64,000 bases of DNA, taken from Oscillospiraceae bacterium. GTDB taxonomy: Bacteria > Bacillota > Clostridia > Oscillospirales > Oscillospiraceae. Below the pieces are notes generated by a model. The model saw only the letters and a program-made list of their open reading frames with translations, searched no databases and was not told where the DNA came from. A program made the translations under genes and the position numbers. The stretch spans positions 1 through 64,000 of the forward strand of contig CACXJE010000001.1 of the NCBI GenBank assembly GCA_902767915.1. Direction: 5' to 3'. Of the stretch, positions 1 to 9,096 are shown one piece after another (the stretch's first letter is position 1; the number at the start of each line of letters is the position of its first letter).

Positions 1-3000
1 CGAAGGCCCAGTCGATGGCTTCATGCTCGGGGGTGCCGTACGCCGGCATATCCTCGAAGTCGGCGCAGGGACAGGGCAGGGCTTCGATTTCCACGGTCTT
101 CTCGTCGGTGTAGTCGGTGCCCTCGAAGGTGACCTTGGCAGTCAGCTTCTTCTCGCCGGCCACATGAGGCTTGGCCTCGGTAATCACGGTCTCGGTGATC
201 TCTGCATCCAGGGTCTGGACGTCGCCGCAGTTGGCGCAGGTGAACTTGGCGGTGGCGGCGGTGTTGTCATCGCTCCAGGTCCATTCGGGCGCGCCGTAGG
301 CGTGGCCGGTGGCGGGGATCTCGGTATGCTCGCGGCTCAGTTCCTCGTTACAGACGGTGCAATATACCACCATGTCGTAGCCTCCGGCGGTGGTGCAGGT
401 GGCAGCGGTCTCGTTCTCCTTCACAGCGGCAGCGGGGGTATGGCCCAGGGCGGGAACGGTGACGGTCTCGCGGGAGATTTCCTCGCCGCACTCGGTGCAG
501 TAGACCACGGAGTCGTAGTGGCCGGCCTCGGTGCAGGTGGGCTCCACGTTGTTCTCGATCACGGGCTCTGCGGGGGTATGCTCGTGGGCAGGCTCGCCGA
601 TGATGGTGGTGTAGTAGGCGGTGCCGGCCTCGATCTCGGCGGCCTTCCACCAGCGCACGCTCTGCGCCGCGCCGGTGGCGCCGATGCTGTTGGAGCTGCC
701 GGCCCAGAAGTAGGGCTCGTCCCCGGTGTTCTGGGCGCCGAAGCTGATGTAGGGATAGGAGCCGTTTCTCGCGTTCTTCGCTGAGCTGAAGTTGTCCGCC
801 ACCGCGGGAATCGTCCAGCGGCAGTAGGAGGAGCTGTAGCTGGAGTAGCCGGAGAGATAGGAGTTGGTGTTCATGCCCAGGTAGGTGCCGGTGGTCTTGC
901 TGTGGATGGAATAATAGGGGTCCAGGAACTCCACGATGAAGACGTAGTCGTCCGCCACGTTCTTCAGGGTCGTGCCCTCCAGGGTCGCGCCGGTGTCGGC
1001 AAAGGCGGCCCGGTTGCTGGCGCTCTCAATGCCGTAGCCGGAGCTGGCGGCGGCCATGCCCTGCATCAGGTAGAAGCCGTTGGTATTGCTTTCGTCCACG
1101 CCATAGGTGATGACGTAGCTGCCGGCCAGATCGGCGGGGGCGGCGGACAGCAGCTCATAGACGGTCTCCGTGCCGGAGCCGCCCTCGGTGTAGGTGTACA
1201 GGGCCTTCAGGGTGATCTCCTGGGGGGCGACGTAGGTGCCGGTGAGGATGTTGGCGGGACGGGTCTCCACGTTGTCGTAGTCCTCCAGCACCCAGCCCAG
1301 GAAGGTATAGCCCTCGGGAGCCTCGGCGGTGGGCAGGGTGATGCCGGTGTTGGTGTTGGAGATCATGTCCGCGGGGGCGGTGATCCCGGCGGGCACGGAG
1401 AAGTGCACGGGGTAATCATTGCCCAGAGGCGCGGTGTAGCTGTCCACGAAGCTGTAGCCGCAGACGGTGCAGGTATGGGTGGTGTAGCCCTGCTCGGTGG
1501 CGGTGGGGGGCGTCACCACGTCGGTATAGGTGCAGTTCTCGGTTTCCTCGGCGCCGCAGACGGTGCAGACGTGCTTGTGGGTGCCGTTGTTGTTGGAGGT
1601 CCAGGCGCCCCAGGTGTGGTCGCCGGTGGCGGCGATCACGGTGTCGGCCAGGGCGATCTCGTTCTCCCCTGCCGCGTCGGAGAAGTACTTGCCGCAGACG
1701 GTGCAGCGCCAGTACTCGATGTTGCCCTCGGCGCCGCAGGTAGGCGCCACGGCGGCGATATGCTCCAGCTCATGGGTGTGCTCTGCCACAACAGGATCGG
1801 TCCAGTAGTAGGTAACAGACTCGGTGGTCTCTCTCCACAGCTGGGTCTTGTTGGTGGTGTAGCCGGTGTTCACAACGAAATACTTGTTGGAGCCAACTAC
1901 AAGATACGTGTACTGGGTGCTGGCCACGTTGGCAATCTTCATGCAGATGTTATAGAGGTCATATTCCATAGTCCAGTCGGAATAATCCGCAATATAACTA
2001 CCCATGTTGTGCAAATATGTGCTCTGGGTTCCGATCCAGTAACCGGAGTTGTTGTTCTTGATGGTGTAGGCGGAGCCGCTCTTGGCAATCTCAAACACGT
2101 AGTCTGCAGGAACGTTCCGCAGCAGATTGCCGTCCAGGGTCATGCCGGTGCTGGCATAGGCTACGGAAGCGCCGGAGGTGGAATTCTCGATCCGCTGGTC
2201 GGAATAGGTGGTCTTCAGAGCGATCAGGCTGGTGTCCTTGCCGGAGGTGATGACGTAGTTGCCGGACCAATCCTCCCGGTTGTCAGCCACAAGCTCATAA
2301 ACCAGATCGGTGCTGCCCTCCACACGGGTATAAACCGCGTACAGAGTGGTGTTGTCCGTGACGGTGTATTCTGCGCCGGGGGCGTAGATTTCGGGCTCCT
2401 CGGTAGTCTCGTCAAACTGGGAGGTGACCCAGCCGGAGAAGGTCCAGCCGGCAGCGGTGACGCCGACGGTGGAGGGCAATGTGATGGTGTCGTAAATCAG
2501 AGCGCTCTGGCTGCCCTCGGAGGCACCGGAAGCCACGAAATTCACGGTATAGGTGGGCTTGGGGGCAAAGATCACGCGGATGGTGCAGTCAGTTTCGGGC
2601 GCGACGTTGATGATGTTCTGGTTGATGGTGGCAGTAGCGGTGCCGCTGACAACCTCGTAGCCGGAGACGTAATACCCGGCGGCAGGAGCAGCAGTGATCG
2701 TGGTGCCGTTCACGGAGACAGTGCCCCATGCAGTATTGTTGGAAACAGCGGTGACGTTGAAGGTCACGTCGTCGGTATAAGCCTTGATACGGTAATCGCC
2801 GTTATCCGGGCAATCGGTCCAGGAGCCGTTGGGTTCCTTGTAGTAGGAGGTATTGCCATGGTTGACATGGGTCCATTTTGCCCAGGAGACGACGTTGCTG
2901 TTGTTGAAGGAGGCGTCGTAGGGGGTGTGAACGTAGCTGCCGTTGTCGTCCGCCACGGGGACGTTCTGGGTGATGACCACGGAGAAGGTATCCCCCGCCG

Positions 3001-4390
3001 CCAGGGAAACGGGGTTGTCCAGCTTGATGGTGTAGTAGCCGGAGAAGGTCAGGGTTCCGGTCTGGGTGGTCATCTTGGTGCCGGAGGAGGGGTTGCCGGT
3101 GGTGGGATTCTTGTAGATATCCACGGTGTAGGTCATGCCCTCGTCCCAGCTGCAGAAGGCCACGGCGTCCAGCTGCTCGCTGCCCTTGGCCGTGAAGACG
3201 TTGGCCACCTGGGTGTTGTTGGCAAAGCCGTCGCAGGTGTTGATGCTGGAATTCCAGCCCTTGCCGTAGTTGACCACGTTGCAGGAGCCGTCGTACTGGT
3301 AGTTGTGGTCGTAGTTGTCGATGGACTCAGCGTCGTAGAAGTAAATGTAGCCCTCGAGAACGGTGGTGTCCTCATAGGAGATGTACATATAGCCCTGGTT
3401 GAAGTAGCCGGTGCCCCAGGAGTTCTTGCAGAGCCAGGCGCCGGGGCTGGAGGGCTTGTTGGGTTTGAAGTTGGAGACAGCGATGGTATCGTCCCAGCCC
3501 ACAACAGTGATAGCGTGGTTGGCCCACTTGTGGGAGCTGCTGTCCTGGCTGGTGGTGTCGATGGTGCAGGCATAGGTGTAAGCGCTGCCGGTTTCATAGT
3601 AACTGATGTTGCCGGCGCCGTAATCCATAATGGCCTGCTTGACGGCTTCAATGTTGGTGCCGGGGATCCACTCGGAGTTCTGGACGTGGGCAACATTGGA
3701 GCCGTAGGCGTACTGACTGTTCAGGCCGGAGGACGCCACCGTGCTGGCCTTGCTGTAGGTCAGTGCAGAAACCGACTCATCGGCAACGCCGGTCCAGTGC
3801 TGCAGAGTGTAGGCGGACATTTCGCCGTTGCCGCCGGAGTCCAGGCAGGAATCACTGCCGGTCAGGGTGCAGGCGTCACCGTTGGTCATACCCTCAGCAT
3901 CGTATGCGGTGGAATAGTTGAAGAAGCAATGCTGGGTCTCGGACAGGTTCAGGCTGGTGGTGGCAGCAGCGCCGGTACCAACGGGAACGCCATGCTTGAT
4001 CATGTAGCTCTCGACGCTGGCCATGGCCGCGTGGGCCCAGCAGGAGCCGTAGGGGTTCTGATTCTTCATGGCGGTGACGTAGTTATAGTCACGGCTGTCA
4101 TACTTACTGGGAAGATCCCGAACAGGGTTGGACACGTTCACGCCGTTGAGCTCAAAGCTGTCGCCGCGCAGATAGGCGTCAGTAACAGCCTTGGTACCAA
4201 CGTGGTACTGGTTGATCAGGCCGTAGTTGCGTTCCTGGTCCAACGGCAGTTCCGGGGACATTTCATGCTCGTTTTCTTCGACTTCCTTTTCTTCCGGTAC
4301 CTTCTCTTCTGCAAAGCCGGTCATCGGGAGAACGCCGATAATCAGCACCGCAACCAGAAGGATCGCCAGAAGGCGCTTCAAGTTCTGCAT
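1..4390 (-). CDS. Secreted papain-like (C1A) cysteine protease with repeat-rich C-terminus, partial
   Basis: The reading frame runs leftward off the window after 1463 codons without a stop. It begins with a Sec signal peptide (lipophilic residues about 8-26, then GFAEE). A C1A protease domain follows, with catalytic Cys in GSCWAHA, His in WANHAITVVGWDD and Asn in LCKNSWG. Next comes a lectin-like beta region, an InlB-type repeat, and Cys-pair repeats of the HVCTVCG / VVYCTECGEE kind. The last visible part (DFEDMPAYGTPEHEAIDWAF) is the start of an SLH domain. It is nearly identical to the C-terminal module of the giant protein at 28245-36806, so about 160 more codons are expected beyond the edge. 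The start is supported by AAAGGAG seven bases upstream. Likely a wall-attached secreted peptidase; the substrate is unknown. It is separated from the polysaccharide operon by a strong terminator, so it has its own promoter. Confidence 0.9.
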   Translation of the reverse strand, partial: MQNLKRLLAILLVAVLIIGVLPMTGFAEEKVPEEKEVEENEHEMSPELPLDQERNYGLINQYHVGTKAVTDAYLRGDSFELNGVNVSNPVRDLPSKYDSRDYNYVTAMKNQNPYGSCWAHAAMASVESYMIKHGVPVGTGAAATTSLNLSETQHCFFNYSTAYDAEGMTNGDACTLTGSDSCLDSGGNGEMSAYTLQHWTGVADESVSALTYSKASTVASSGLNSQYAYGSNVAHVQNSEWIPGTNIEAVKQAIMDYGAGNISYYETGSAYTYACTIDTTSQDSSSHKWANHAITVVGWDDTIAVSNFKPNKPSSPGAWLCKNSWGTGYFNQGYMYISYEDTTVLEGYIYFYDAESIDNYDHNYQYDGSCNVVNYGKGWNSSINTCDGFANNTQVANVFTAKGSEQLDAVAFCSWDEGMTYTVDIYKNPTTGNPSSGTKMTTQTGTLTFSGYYTIKLDNPVSLAAGDTFSVVITQNVPVADDNGSYVHTPYDASFNNSNVVSWAKWTHVNHGNTSYYKEPNGSWTDCPDNGDYRIKAYTDDVTFNVTAVSNNTAWGTVSVNGTTITAAPAAGYYVSGYEVVSGTATATINQNIINVAPETDCTIRVIFAPKPTYTVNFVASGASEGSQSALIYDTITLPSTVGVTAAGWTFSGWVTSQFDETTEEPEIYAPGAEYTVTDNTTLYAVYTRVEGSTDLVYELVADNREDWSGNYVITSGKDTSLIALKTTYSDQRIENSTSGASVAYASTGMTLDGNLLRNVPADYVFEIAKSGSAYTIKNNNSGYWIGTQSTYLHNMGSYIADYSDWTMEYDLYNICMKIANVASTQYTYLVVGSNKYFVVNTGYTTNKTQLWRETTESVTYYWTDPVVAEHTHELEHIAAVAPTCGAEGNIEYWRCTVCGKYFSDAAGENEIALADTVIAATGDHTWGAWTSNNNGTHKHVCTVCGAEETENCTYTDVVTPPTATEQGYTTHTCTVCGYSFVDSYTAPLGNDYPVHFSVPAGITAPADMISNTNTGITLPTAEAPEGYTFLGWVLEDYDNVETRPANILTGTYVAPQEITLKALYTYTEGGSGTETVYELLSAAPADLAGSYVITYGVDESNTNGFYLMQGMAAASSGYGIESASNRAAFADTGATLEGTTLKNVADDYVFIVEFLDPYYSIHSKTTGTYLGMNTNSYLSGYSSYSSSYCRWTIPAVADNFSSAKNARNGSYPYISFGAQNTGDEPYFWAGSSNSIGATGAAQSVRWWKAAEIEAGTAYYTTIIGEPAHEHTPAEPVIENNVEPTCTEAGHYDSVVYCTECGEEISRETVTVPALGHTPAAAVKENETAATCTTAGGYDMVVYCTVCNEELSREHTEIPATGHAYGAPEWTWSDDNTAATAKFTCANCGDVQTLDAEITETVITEAKPHVAGEKKLTAKVTFEGTDYTDEKTVEIEALPCPCADFEDMPAYGTPEHEAIDWAF

Positions 4391-4451
4391 AGAATACGCT
4401 CCTTTTATTTGGATTACGGATCTTTGCACTCGCAAATCATCCTACCTGTAT

Positions 4452-4457
4452 ATTGTA
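4452..4457 (-). promoter_or_regulatory. Candidate -10 box of the protease gene
   Basis: On the minus strand TACAAT lies about 60 bases upstream of the start at 4390. No convincing -35 hexamer is seen at the usual distance, so the assignment is tentative. The gene needs its own promoter because a terminator lies just upstream. Confidence 0.35.
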
Positions 4458-4603
4458 TCACTTTTTTCCCAGAAGTCCAGTAAAAATTTGGTATGATTCA
4501 GGAATATTCACAATTTCTTTCTTGGAAACCGGAGCTTATTCGGCATTTTGTTCACAGCCTTTTTGGCTTTTCCGGCATCCGGAGACGGCCAAAGAAGCAG
4601 AAA

Positions 4604-4643
4604 AACAGCAAAAAGCGACCTCTGCGGGTCGCTTTTTGCTGTT
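4604..4643 (-). terminator. Terminator at the end of the polysaccharide operon
   Basis: A perfect 17-bp stem (4604-4620 with 4627-4643) closes a 6-nt loop. On the minus strand it is followed by a T-rich tract (ttttctgcttcttt). It lies 45 bases past the flippase stop and separates that operon from the protease gene. Confidence 0.9.
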
Positions 4644-4688
4644 AGATTCCAAAATCTTACATCCATGGTGAAAGCGTCGCAGCCGAAA

Positions 4689-6224
4689 TCAGCCCCTCCG
4701 GCGCAGCTTCCTGCGAACCATGGCCCCCAGCTCCGTCAGCTCCGTGATCCGCAGGATCCGGACCGCACAGAGATAGATCCCGACGCCCAGCACGGCTGCC
4801 GCAGCCAGGGTCGCGTACTTGTTGATCGAAACGTAATTGAACAGGAGTCTCGGGAGCCCGCAGGCAAGGGCTGACGCTGCCAGCACCTTCCCCGTTGTAA
4901 GCAGGATCCGTTTCAGATCCATGGTGATGTATCGCTTGGCACAGATCATCTGGATGAAAAACGATATCACTGCAGACAGAGAAGTTGCCAGCGCAAGTCC
5001 GTTCACGCCCCACAAAGAGATCAGAACCAGATTTAACACAACATTTGTTACCAGGTTCTGAATACAGAAAATCATCGGGGTTTTTGTATTCCCGTAGCCG
5101 TAGAACAGGTTCGTGATAACGGCATTGCAGGCGATGAAGAAAATGCCGACACTGTACAGCGCAAAAACGCCGGAGGTCAAGGCAACACTGCTTTCGTCAA
5201 AGGAGCCTCTTTGATACACGGCGCTCACCAGCTCCGTCCGAAACAGGACGCACGCCAGCGTGACCGGGATCATCAGGGCGCTGAAGATGTTGATTATCTT
5301 AACCAGGAGGCGGCTCAGCGCATCTTTTTCGCCTTTTGTCGCCAGCTCGATCATTTGCGGATAGAGCGCAGTGGCGATTGACGTGGAAAGCAGACCGCTG
5401 AACACATTCACCAACCGATGACCGTAGTTCAGCCCGGAGATGGTCCCCTCCTTCAGGCCGGAGGCCATCATTTTGTCAACCAGACTGTTCAGCTGGGTGA
5501 CTGCTTCGGTAATCAACGCAGATGGCAGGCGTTTGAGAATGAGAATGAATTCCGGCGTTTTGAATTTAAAATTCGGACGGTACCGATATCCCCAGTTTAC
5601 AAAGGGCAGCTCCACCAGCAGTCGAAGCGCCCCGCCCGCGACCAGCGCGATTGCCAAAACGCGAATGCCGTACTTTTGATAAAGAAACAACGCCGCCAGA
5701 ATGGTCGGAATGTGGGAGGCTATCTCCCGGATCTGGCTGCCGAGAAACCTGTTATGGCACTGAAGCATGGACGCATAAATCGCAGCGGCGGTGATCAGGA
5801 TATACATCGGCGCGGAGATACGCACAAGCTCTATGCACAGCTTTCTCGTCTGCCCTCGAAAGCCCGGCGCTACAACAGAGACAACCGGTCCGGCAAACAG
5901 AATGAGAAGCCCGACAATGAACAGCGACGCCAGCGTGAAGAAGGAGATCGCCGAATCCGCAAGCGCATGGGCCTCCCTGACCTGACCTTTCGTGATATGC
6001 GACTTATACAGGGGCAGAAACACCCTCCAGATTCCAATGCTCAGCATTGGATAGATTACGTACTGGATATTCGTAACCATGTAATAAGCGTCGCCGACGG
6101 CATTTGTCCCAAGGTACGACGCCAGAATCGCTTCCGAGATGAACGCCGTGAATTTTGCAAGCATGCGGATAAACACAATCACAACCGTACCGCGAATAAT
6201 CTGGTTCACGACACCTTTACTCAT
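4689..6224 (-). CDS. MurJ/Wzx-like lipid-linked oligosaccharide flippase
   Basis: 511 residues with about 14 predicted membrane segments and the MVIN/MATE-like pattern of MurJ-family flippases (GTNAVGDAYYMVTNIQY near the N-terminus, PLYKSH, later FYGYGNTKTPM). The family moves undecaprenyl-linked precursors across the membrane. As the last gene of a Wzy-type polysaccharide cluster, its likely cargo is the capsule or wall-polymer repeat unit rather than lipid II, but the sequence alone cannot separate MurJ from Wzx. It starts 65 bases after the GNAT gene and is followed by a strong terminator. The ribosome site is weak. Confidence 0.85.
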   Translation of the reverse strand: MSKGVVNQIIRGTVVIVFIRMLAKFTAFISEAILASYLGTNAVGDAYYMVTNIQYVIYPMLSIGIWRVFLPLYKSHITKGQVREAHALADSAISFFTLASLFIVGLLILFAGPVVSVVAPGFRGQTRKLCIELVRISAPMYILITAAAIYASMLQCHNRFLGSQIREIASHIPTILAALFLYQKYGIRVLAIALVAGGALRLLVELPFVNWGYRYRPNFKFKTPEFILILKRLPSALITEAVTQLNSLVDKMMASGLKEGTISGLNYGHRLVNVFSGLLSTSIATALYPQMIELATKGEKDALSRLLVKIINIFSALMIPVTLACVLFRTELVSAVYQRGSFDESSVALTSGVFALYSVGIFFIACNAVITNLFYGYGNTKTPMIFCIQNLVTNVVLNLVLISLWGVNGLALATSLSAVISFFIQMICAKRYITMDLKRILLTTGKVLAASALACGLPRLLFNYVSINKYATLAAAAVLGVGIYLCAVRILRITELTELGAMVRRKLRRRG

Positions 6225-6289
6225 TCAGTCTTGCCAACTCCTTCAAGGCAAAATGAAAAACAAGGATCCCCAAGCAGTGTTCCACTTGT

Positions 6290-6880
6290 TCAGGGAATAT
6301 GCCGGCTCGGAAGATTCCGACCCTGCAGACGCAGGAATATGCGGGGGCCCAGATCTTCAAAGCCGATCCGTTCATAGGCCTTCCATGCCGCCGTATTGTT
6401 CTTTCTGACTGAGGCATACAAGTCCTTTACTGCATGCTCACTGCAAACAGCAAATGCGTGGCGATACAGCAGAGCTACCATTCTCCGGCCGCGATACCCA
6501 TCAAACACATACACATAGGAAATCAGCGCGGCTTCCCCATTGCCGCGGACCGAATATTCCGAATCCCGCGCTCCGTCAAAAAACAGCCAATAATATCCGA
6601 TCGGGTCTCCGGAGACCCGGTCGAAAAACAGAAATCCCTGGATCGGCATACCGGAATTCAGAAATCTGGACAGGGTTTTTGCAGACACGGAAGCCCGGCA
6701 GATTGCCGCGTTGGACGCATCAATCTGCCGGATCTCAATCGCCTCTGTGTCAATCGTCTCGCGGCAATGCTCCGCCACGGAAAAGCGAATCAGCCGGTGA
6801 TTGAAATATACCGCAAGACCTCTGCCCAAAACGCAGACAGTATAGTTCGTATCCTTCTTGATCTCAATCAGTTTCTTCAT
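6290..6880 (-). CDS. GNAT-family N-acetyltransferase
   Basis: 196 residues. The C-terminal half shows the GNAT acetyl-CoA motif (DGYRGRRMVALLYRHAF) and the following NNTAAWKAYERIGFE element typical of the fold. The N-terminal half is less typical. It begins only 4 bases after the LicD stop, so the two are translationally close. In this cluster the likely role is acetylation of a sugar or amino-sugar of the polysaccharide. The acceptor cannot be read from the sequence. Confidence 0.75.
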   Translation of the reverse strand: MKKLIEIKKDTNYTVCVLGRGLAVYFNHRLIRFSVAEHCRETIDTEAIEIRQIDASNAAICRASVSAKTLSRFLNSGMPIQGFLFFDRVSGDPIGYYWLFFDGARDSEYSVRGNGEAALISYVYVFDGYRGRRMVALLYRHAFAVCSEHAVKDLYASVRKNNTAAWKAYERIGFEDLGPRIFLRLQGRNLPSRHIP

Positions 6881-6884
6881 TTTC

Positions 6885-7712
6885 TTACAATTCGATTGTT
6901 TCCGGAATATGACCGATCCGTTTTTCCTCGGGGGGCAGGGTCATATAGTCTCCGTAAAACTGCTCCAGCAGCTTCTCGATGTTTCCCGGGGCCATAACAA
7001 CCATATTCTCAAATTGCAGCTCCTGTAGCGGGAAAATGCAATCCCTTTCAATGAACGACTCCATCATAACTCTTGAGGAACCGTTATCATAGGAAATCAG
7101 ATAATTCCCCTGATCCTTCCTTACCAGCCTGTAGAACCGCTTAATCGCCCGTTTGGGTCCGGGCAGAACAAACACGTAATGCAGAAGAATCCTTGCGGCG
7201 AAAATGCACTTTCTCGTAAAGGGATCGTCCTTTGCGATTTTCATCCGATACTTTGAGCGAAGATACCAAATATGGAGGAAATGAGCCTTAACCGCTTTTC
7301 TCTTTGCTTCCCGGGCAGAATCCACATGGTCATACAGAAAGATATCCAGCCAGACCGGCTTCCTTACCCCGGTGGGATTGCGATAATATCGCTTCCAGTA
7401 TTCCGTTTCAAGAATCGTACCGGGTTTATAGAGCCGCGGGAATACCGTTTCATGATAGAAGCAGTCCGAATCCGCATCAATCAGATCCAGGCCGTTCCAT
7501 TCCTCTTTCGGGACCTGCTTCAAACGCTGATAATCCGAACGAAGCATTCCAATGTCGATATCGTCATCCCAGGGAATGAACCCCTGGTGCCGCTTTGCGC
7601 CAAGGGCGGTACCCCAGATTACAAAGTATGGAATCTCATACGTTCGACAGACCCGGTCCAGCTGCTTCAGCATGTCCAGTTCCGTAAGCTGAAGCTTTCT
7701 GAGCATATCCAT
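6885..7712 (-). CDS. LicD-family phosphotransferase (phosphocholine-type)
   Basis: 275 residues of the LicD/FKRP nucleotidyltransferase-fold family. The signature is GTALGAKRHQGFIPWDDDID at about residues 34-53, with the metal-binding acidic cluster WDDDID. Family members transfer phosphocholine or a similar phospho-substituent from a CDP-activated donor to a sugar of a teichoic acid or capsule. Neighbouring genes encode a CDP-glycerol-type transferase and a GNAT, which fits decoration of a teichoic-like polymer. No licA/licC choline genes are in the window, so the transferred group is uncertain. Confidence 0.85.
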   Translation of the reverse strand: MDMLRKLQLTELDMLKQLDRVCRTYEIPYFVIWGTALGAKRHQGFIPWDDDIDIGMLRSDYQRLKQVPKEEWNGLDLIDADSDCFYHETVFPRLYKPGTILETEYWKRYYRNPTGVRKPVWLDIFLYDHVDSAREAKRKAVKAHFLHIWYLRSKYRMKIAKDDPFTRKCIFAARILLHYVFVLPGPKRAIKRFYRLVRKDQGNYLISYDNGSSRVMMESFIERDCIFPLQELQFENMVVMAPGNIEKLLEQFYGDYMTLPPEEKRIGHIPETIEL

Positions 7713-7750
7713 GATTCACCGTTACGGCCGATCAACTGCCCTCGGGATTT

Positions 7751-9007
7751 TTACCGCTTCGTAGGGCGCTCTTGAGAACGGCCGGCTCCTTTCGTCTTCA
7801 TATTGTTCATATGGGCAAGGATCAAGGAAACCACGTCGTCCGTCGAGTGGTCGGTTTGCGTCGACTGGTAGAATTCCAGAATTTCCCGGTCATTTTCCGC
7901 AGCCCGCTCCGGCGTAATATCCTCAATCAGCCTCAAAAGCTCCGGCATGGTCCGGGCTCTCAGGAAGGGACTCTGATCCATGTCGAAGACAAACCCCCGA
8001 TCCTTTGAGGCGTACCGGTCAAAGTCGTCCTGATACAGCAAAACAGGACGGCCTGTATAGGCAAAATCGCCGGCGCAGGAGGAATAATCCGTAATCAGCA
8101 TATCGGAAATTCGGATCAGATCCGTCATATCTGCGTATGTGGTAACGTCAATTATCCTGCGATTGTCCTTCGTATTGTTCAGGATCATGGCGTCCCCGCC
8201 GTGGGAACGCTTCAGGCAGACCCAGGATTTGCCGGTTTTGTGCTCCAGAGTGTCCAGAACCCGATTCAGATCCAGATCCGTATCCACCACGCCGTAATCC
8301 ACCTTATGGTCCCGGAACGTCGGGGCGTACAGCAGCACGGAGTCAGACGGCTCCAGGCCAAGGGCGCTCCGGATTCCGGAAGCATCGGCGTCCTTTCGCA
8401 GAAGCACGTCATTCCGCGGGATCCCGGTCAGAAGCACCTTCCCGTGATAGCCTGCGGATCTCTCCCAAATGTCCACAAACATCTTCGTACCGGACATAAA
8501 CAGATCGCAGTAGCGATCCTCATTGATCTTTCTGCCGGCAGTCCGTTTCCGATATTGCTTGTTCACGGCAACTGCGTCGTTGACAATGCGCTTCATGGGC
8601 TTGTCGCCGTGCCAAACCTGAATGTAAAACTGATCCTTGCGCTTGTAAATGCCCTGGGGCAGCACACAGTCAAACACCCAAACGCTGCAGGCGGCAAGCT
8701 CCCGGTAGAAGGCGCCGGAAAGATAGCTGACCGGAGTTATATGTGCCGGAAGCTCCGAGATCGTATTTTGATTCCGATAGGCCCAGACGATTTCTACATC
8801 CGGAGCAATCTCATGGATGCGCTCCGCCATTGCCTTGCAGCTGTCGTGATATCTGCCGGCAGAGGTTGAAAACAGGATCCGCTTCGGGACCGTCGGCACA
8901 TGTCGGTTTTGGAGCGTCCGCAGCCCTCCGCGCAATTCCAGGCTTTTATATCCCAGGTAGGATGCTCCGGGAATCTTTTTGATTGCATTCTTTACTCGCT
9001 TGTTCAT
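7751..9007 (-). CDS. CDP-glycerol:poly(glycerophosphate) glycerophosphotransferase family protein
   Basis: 418 residues from the chosen ATG. It carries family motifs of TagB/TagF-type enzymes: QVWHGDKPMKRI, LLYAPTFRD, and LITDYSSCAGDFAYTGRPV near the C-terminus. These cytosolic, membrane-associated enzymes add glycerol-phosphate (or ribitol-phosphate) from a CDP donor to a lipid-linked acceptor. The N-terminus is basic (NKRVKNAIKKIPG), as expected for membrane contact. An ATG four codons further upstream (9019) is open, but the GGGAAGGG ribosome site sits correctly for 9007. Flanked by the Wzy-type polymerase and LicD, it suggests a phosphate-bearing repeat unit. Confidence 0.85.
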   Translation of the reverse strand: MNKRVKNAIKKIPGASYLGYKSLELRGGLRTLQNRHVPTVPKRILFSTSAGRYHDSCKAMAERIHEIAPDVEIVWAYRNQNTISELPAHITPVSYLSGAFYRELAACSVWVFDCVLPQGIYKRKDQFYIQVWHGDKPMKRIVNDAVAVNKQYRKRTAGRKINEDRYCDLFMSGTKMFVDIWERSAGYHGKVLLTGIPRNDVLLRKDADASGIRSALGLEPSDSVLLYAPTFRDHKVDYGVVDTDLDLNRVLDTLEHKTGKSWVCLKRSHGGDAMILNNTKDNRRIIDVTTYADMTDLIRISDMLITDYSSCAGDFAYTGRPVLLYQDDFDRYASKDRGFVFDMDQSPFLRARTMPELLRLIEDITPERAAENDREILEFYQSTQTDHSTDDVVSLILAHMNNMKTKGAGRSQERPTKR

Positions 9008-9096
9008 AGCCCTTCCCATTCCAGTGCGGTTCTGAATATCAATAGATCATCCTAAAAGAAGGAAGCCGCAAATCTTTCCGTTCTCAAGCACGTCGC

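Noticed and set aside
902..4483. Long open frame on the plus strand opposite the protease gene
   Set aside because: It is the antisense of a gene with signal peptide, catalytic motifs and ribosome site; the translation is low-complexity Gly/Val/Asp-rich with no domain.
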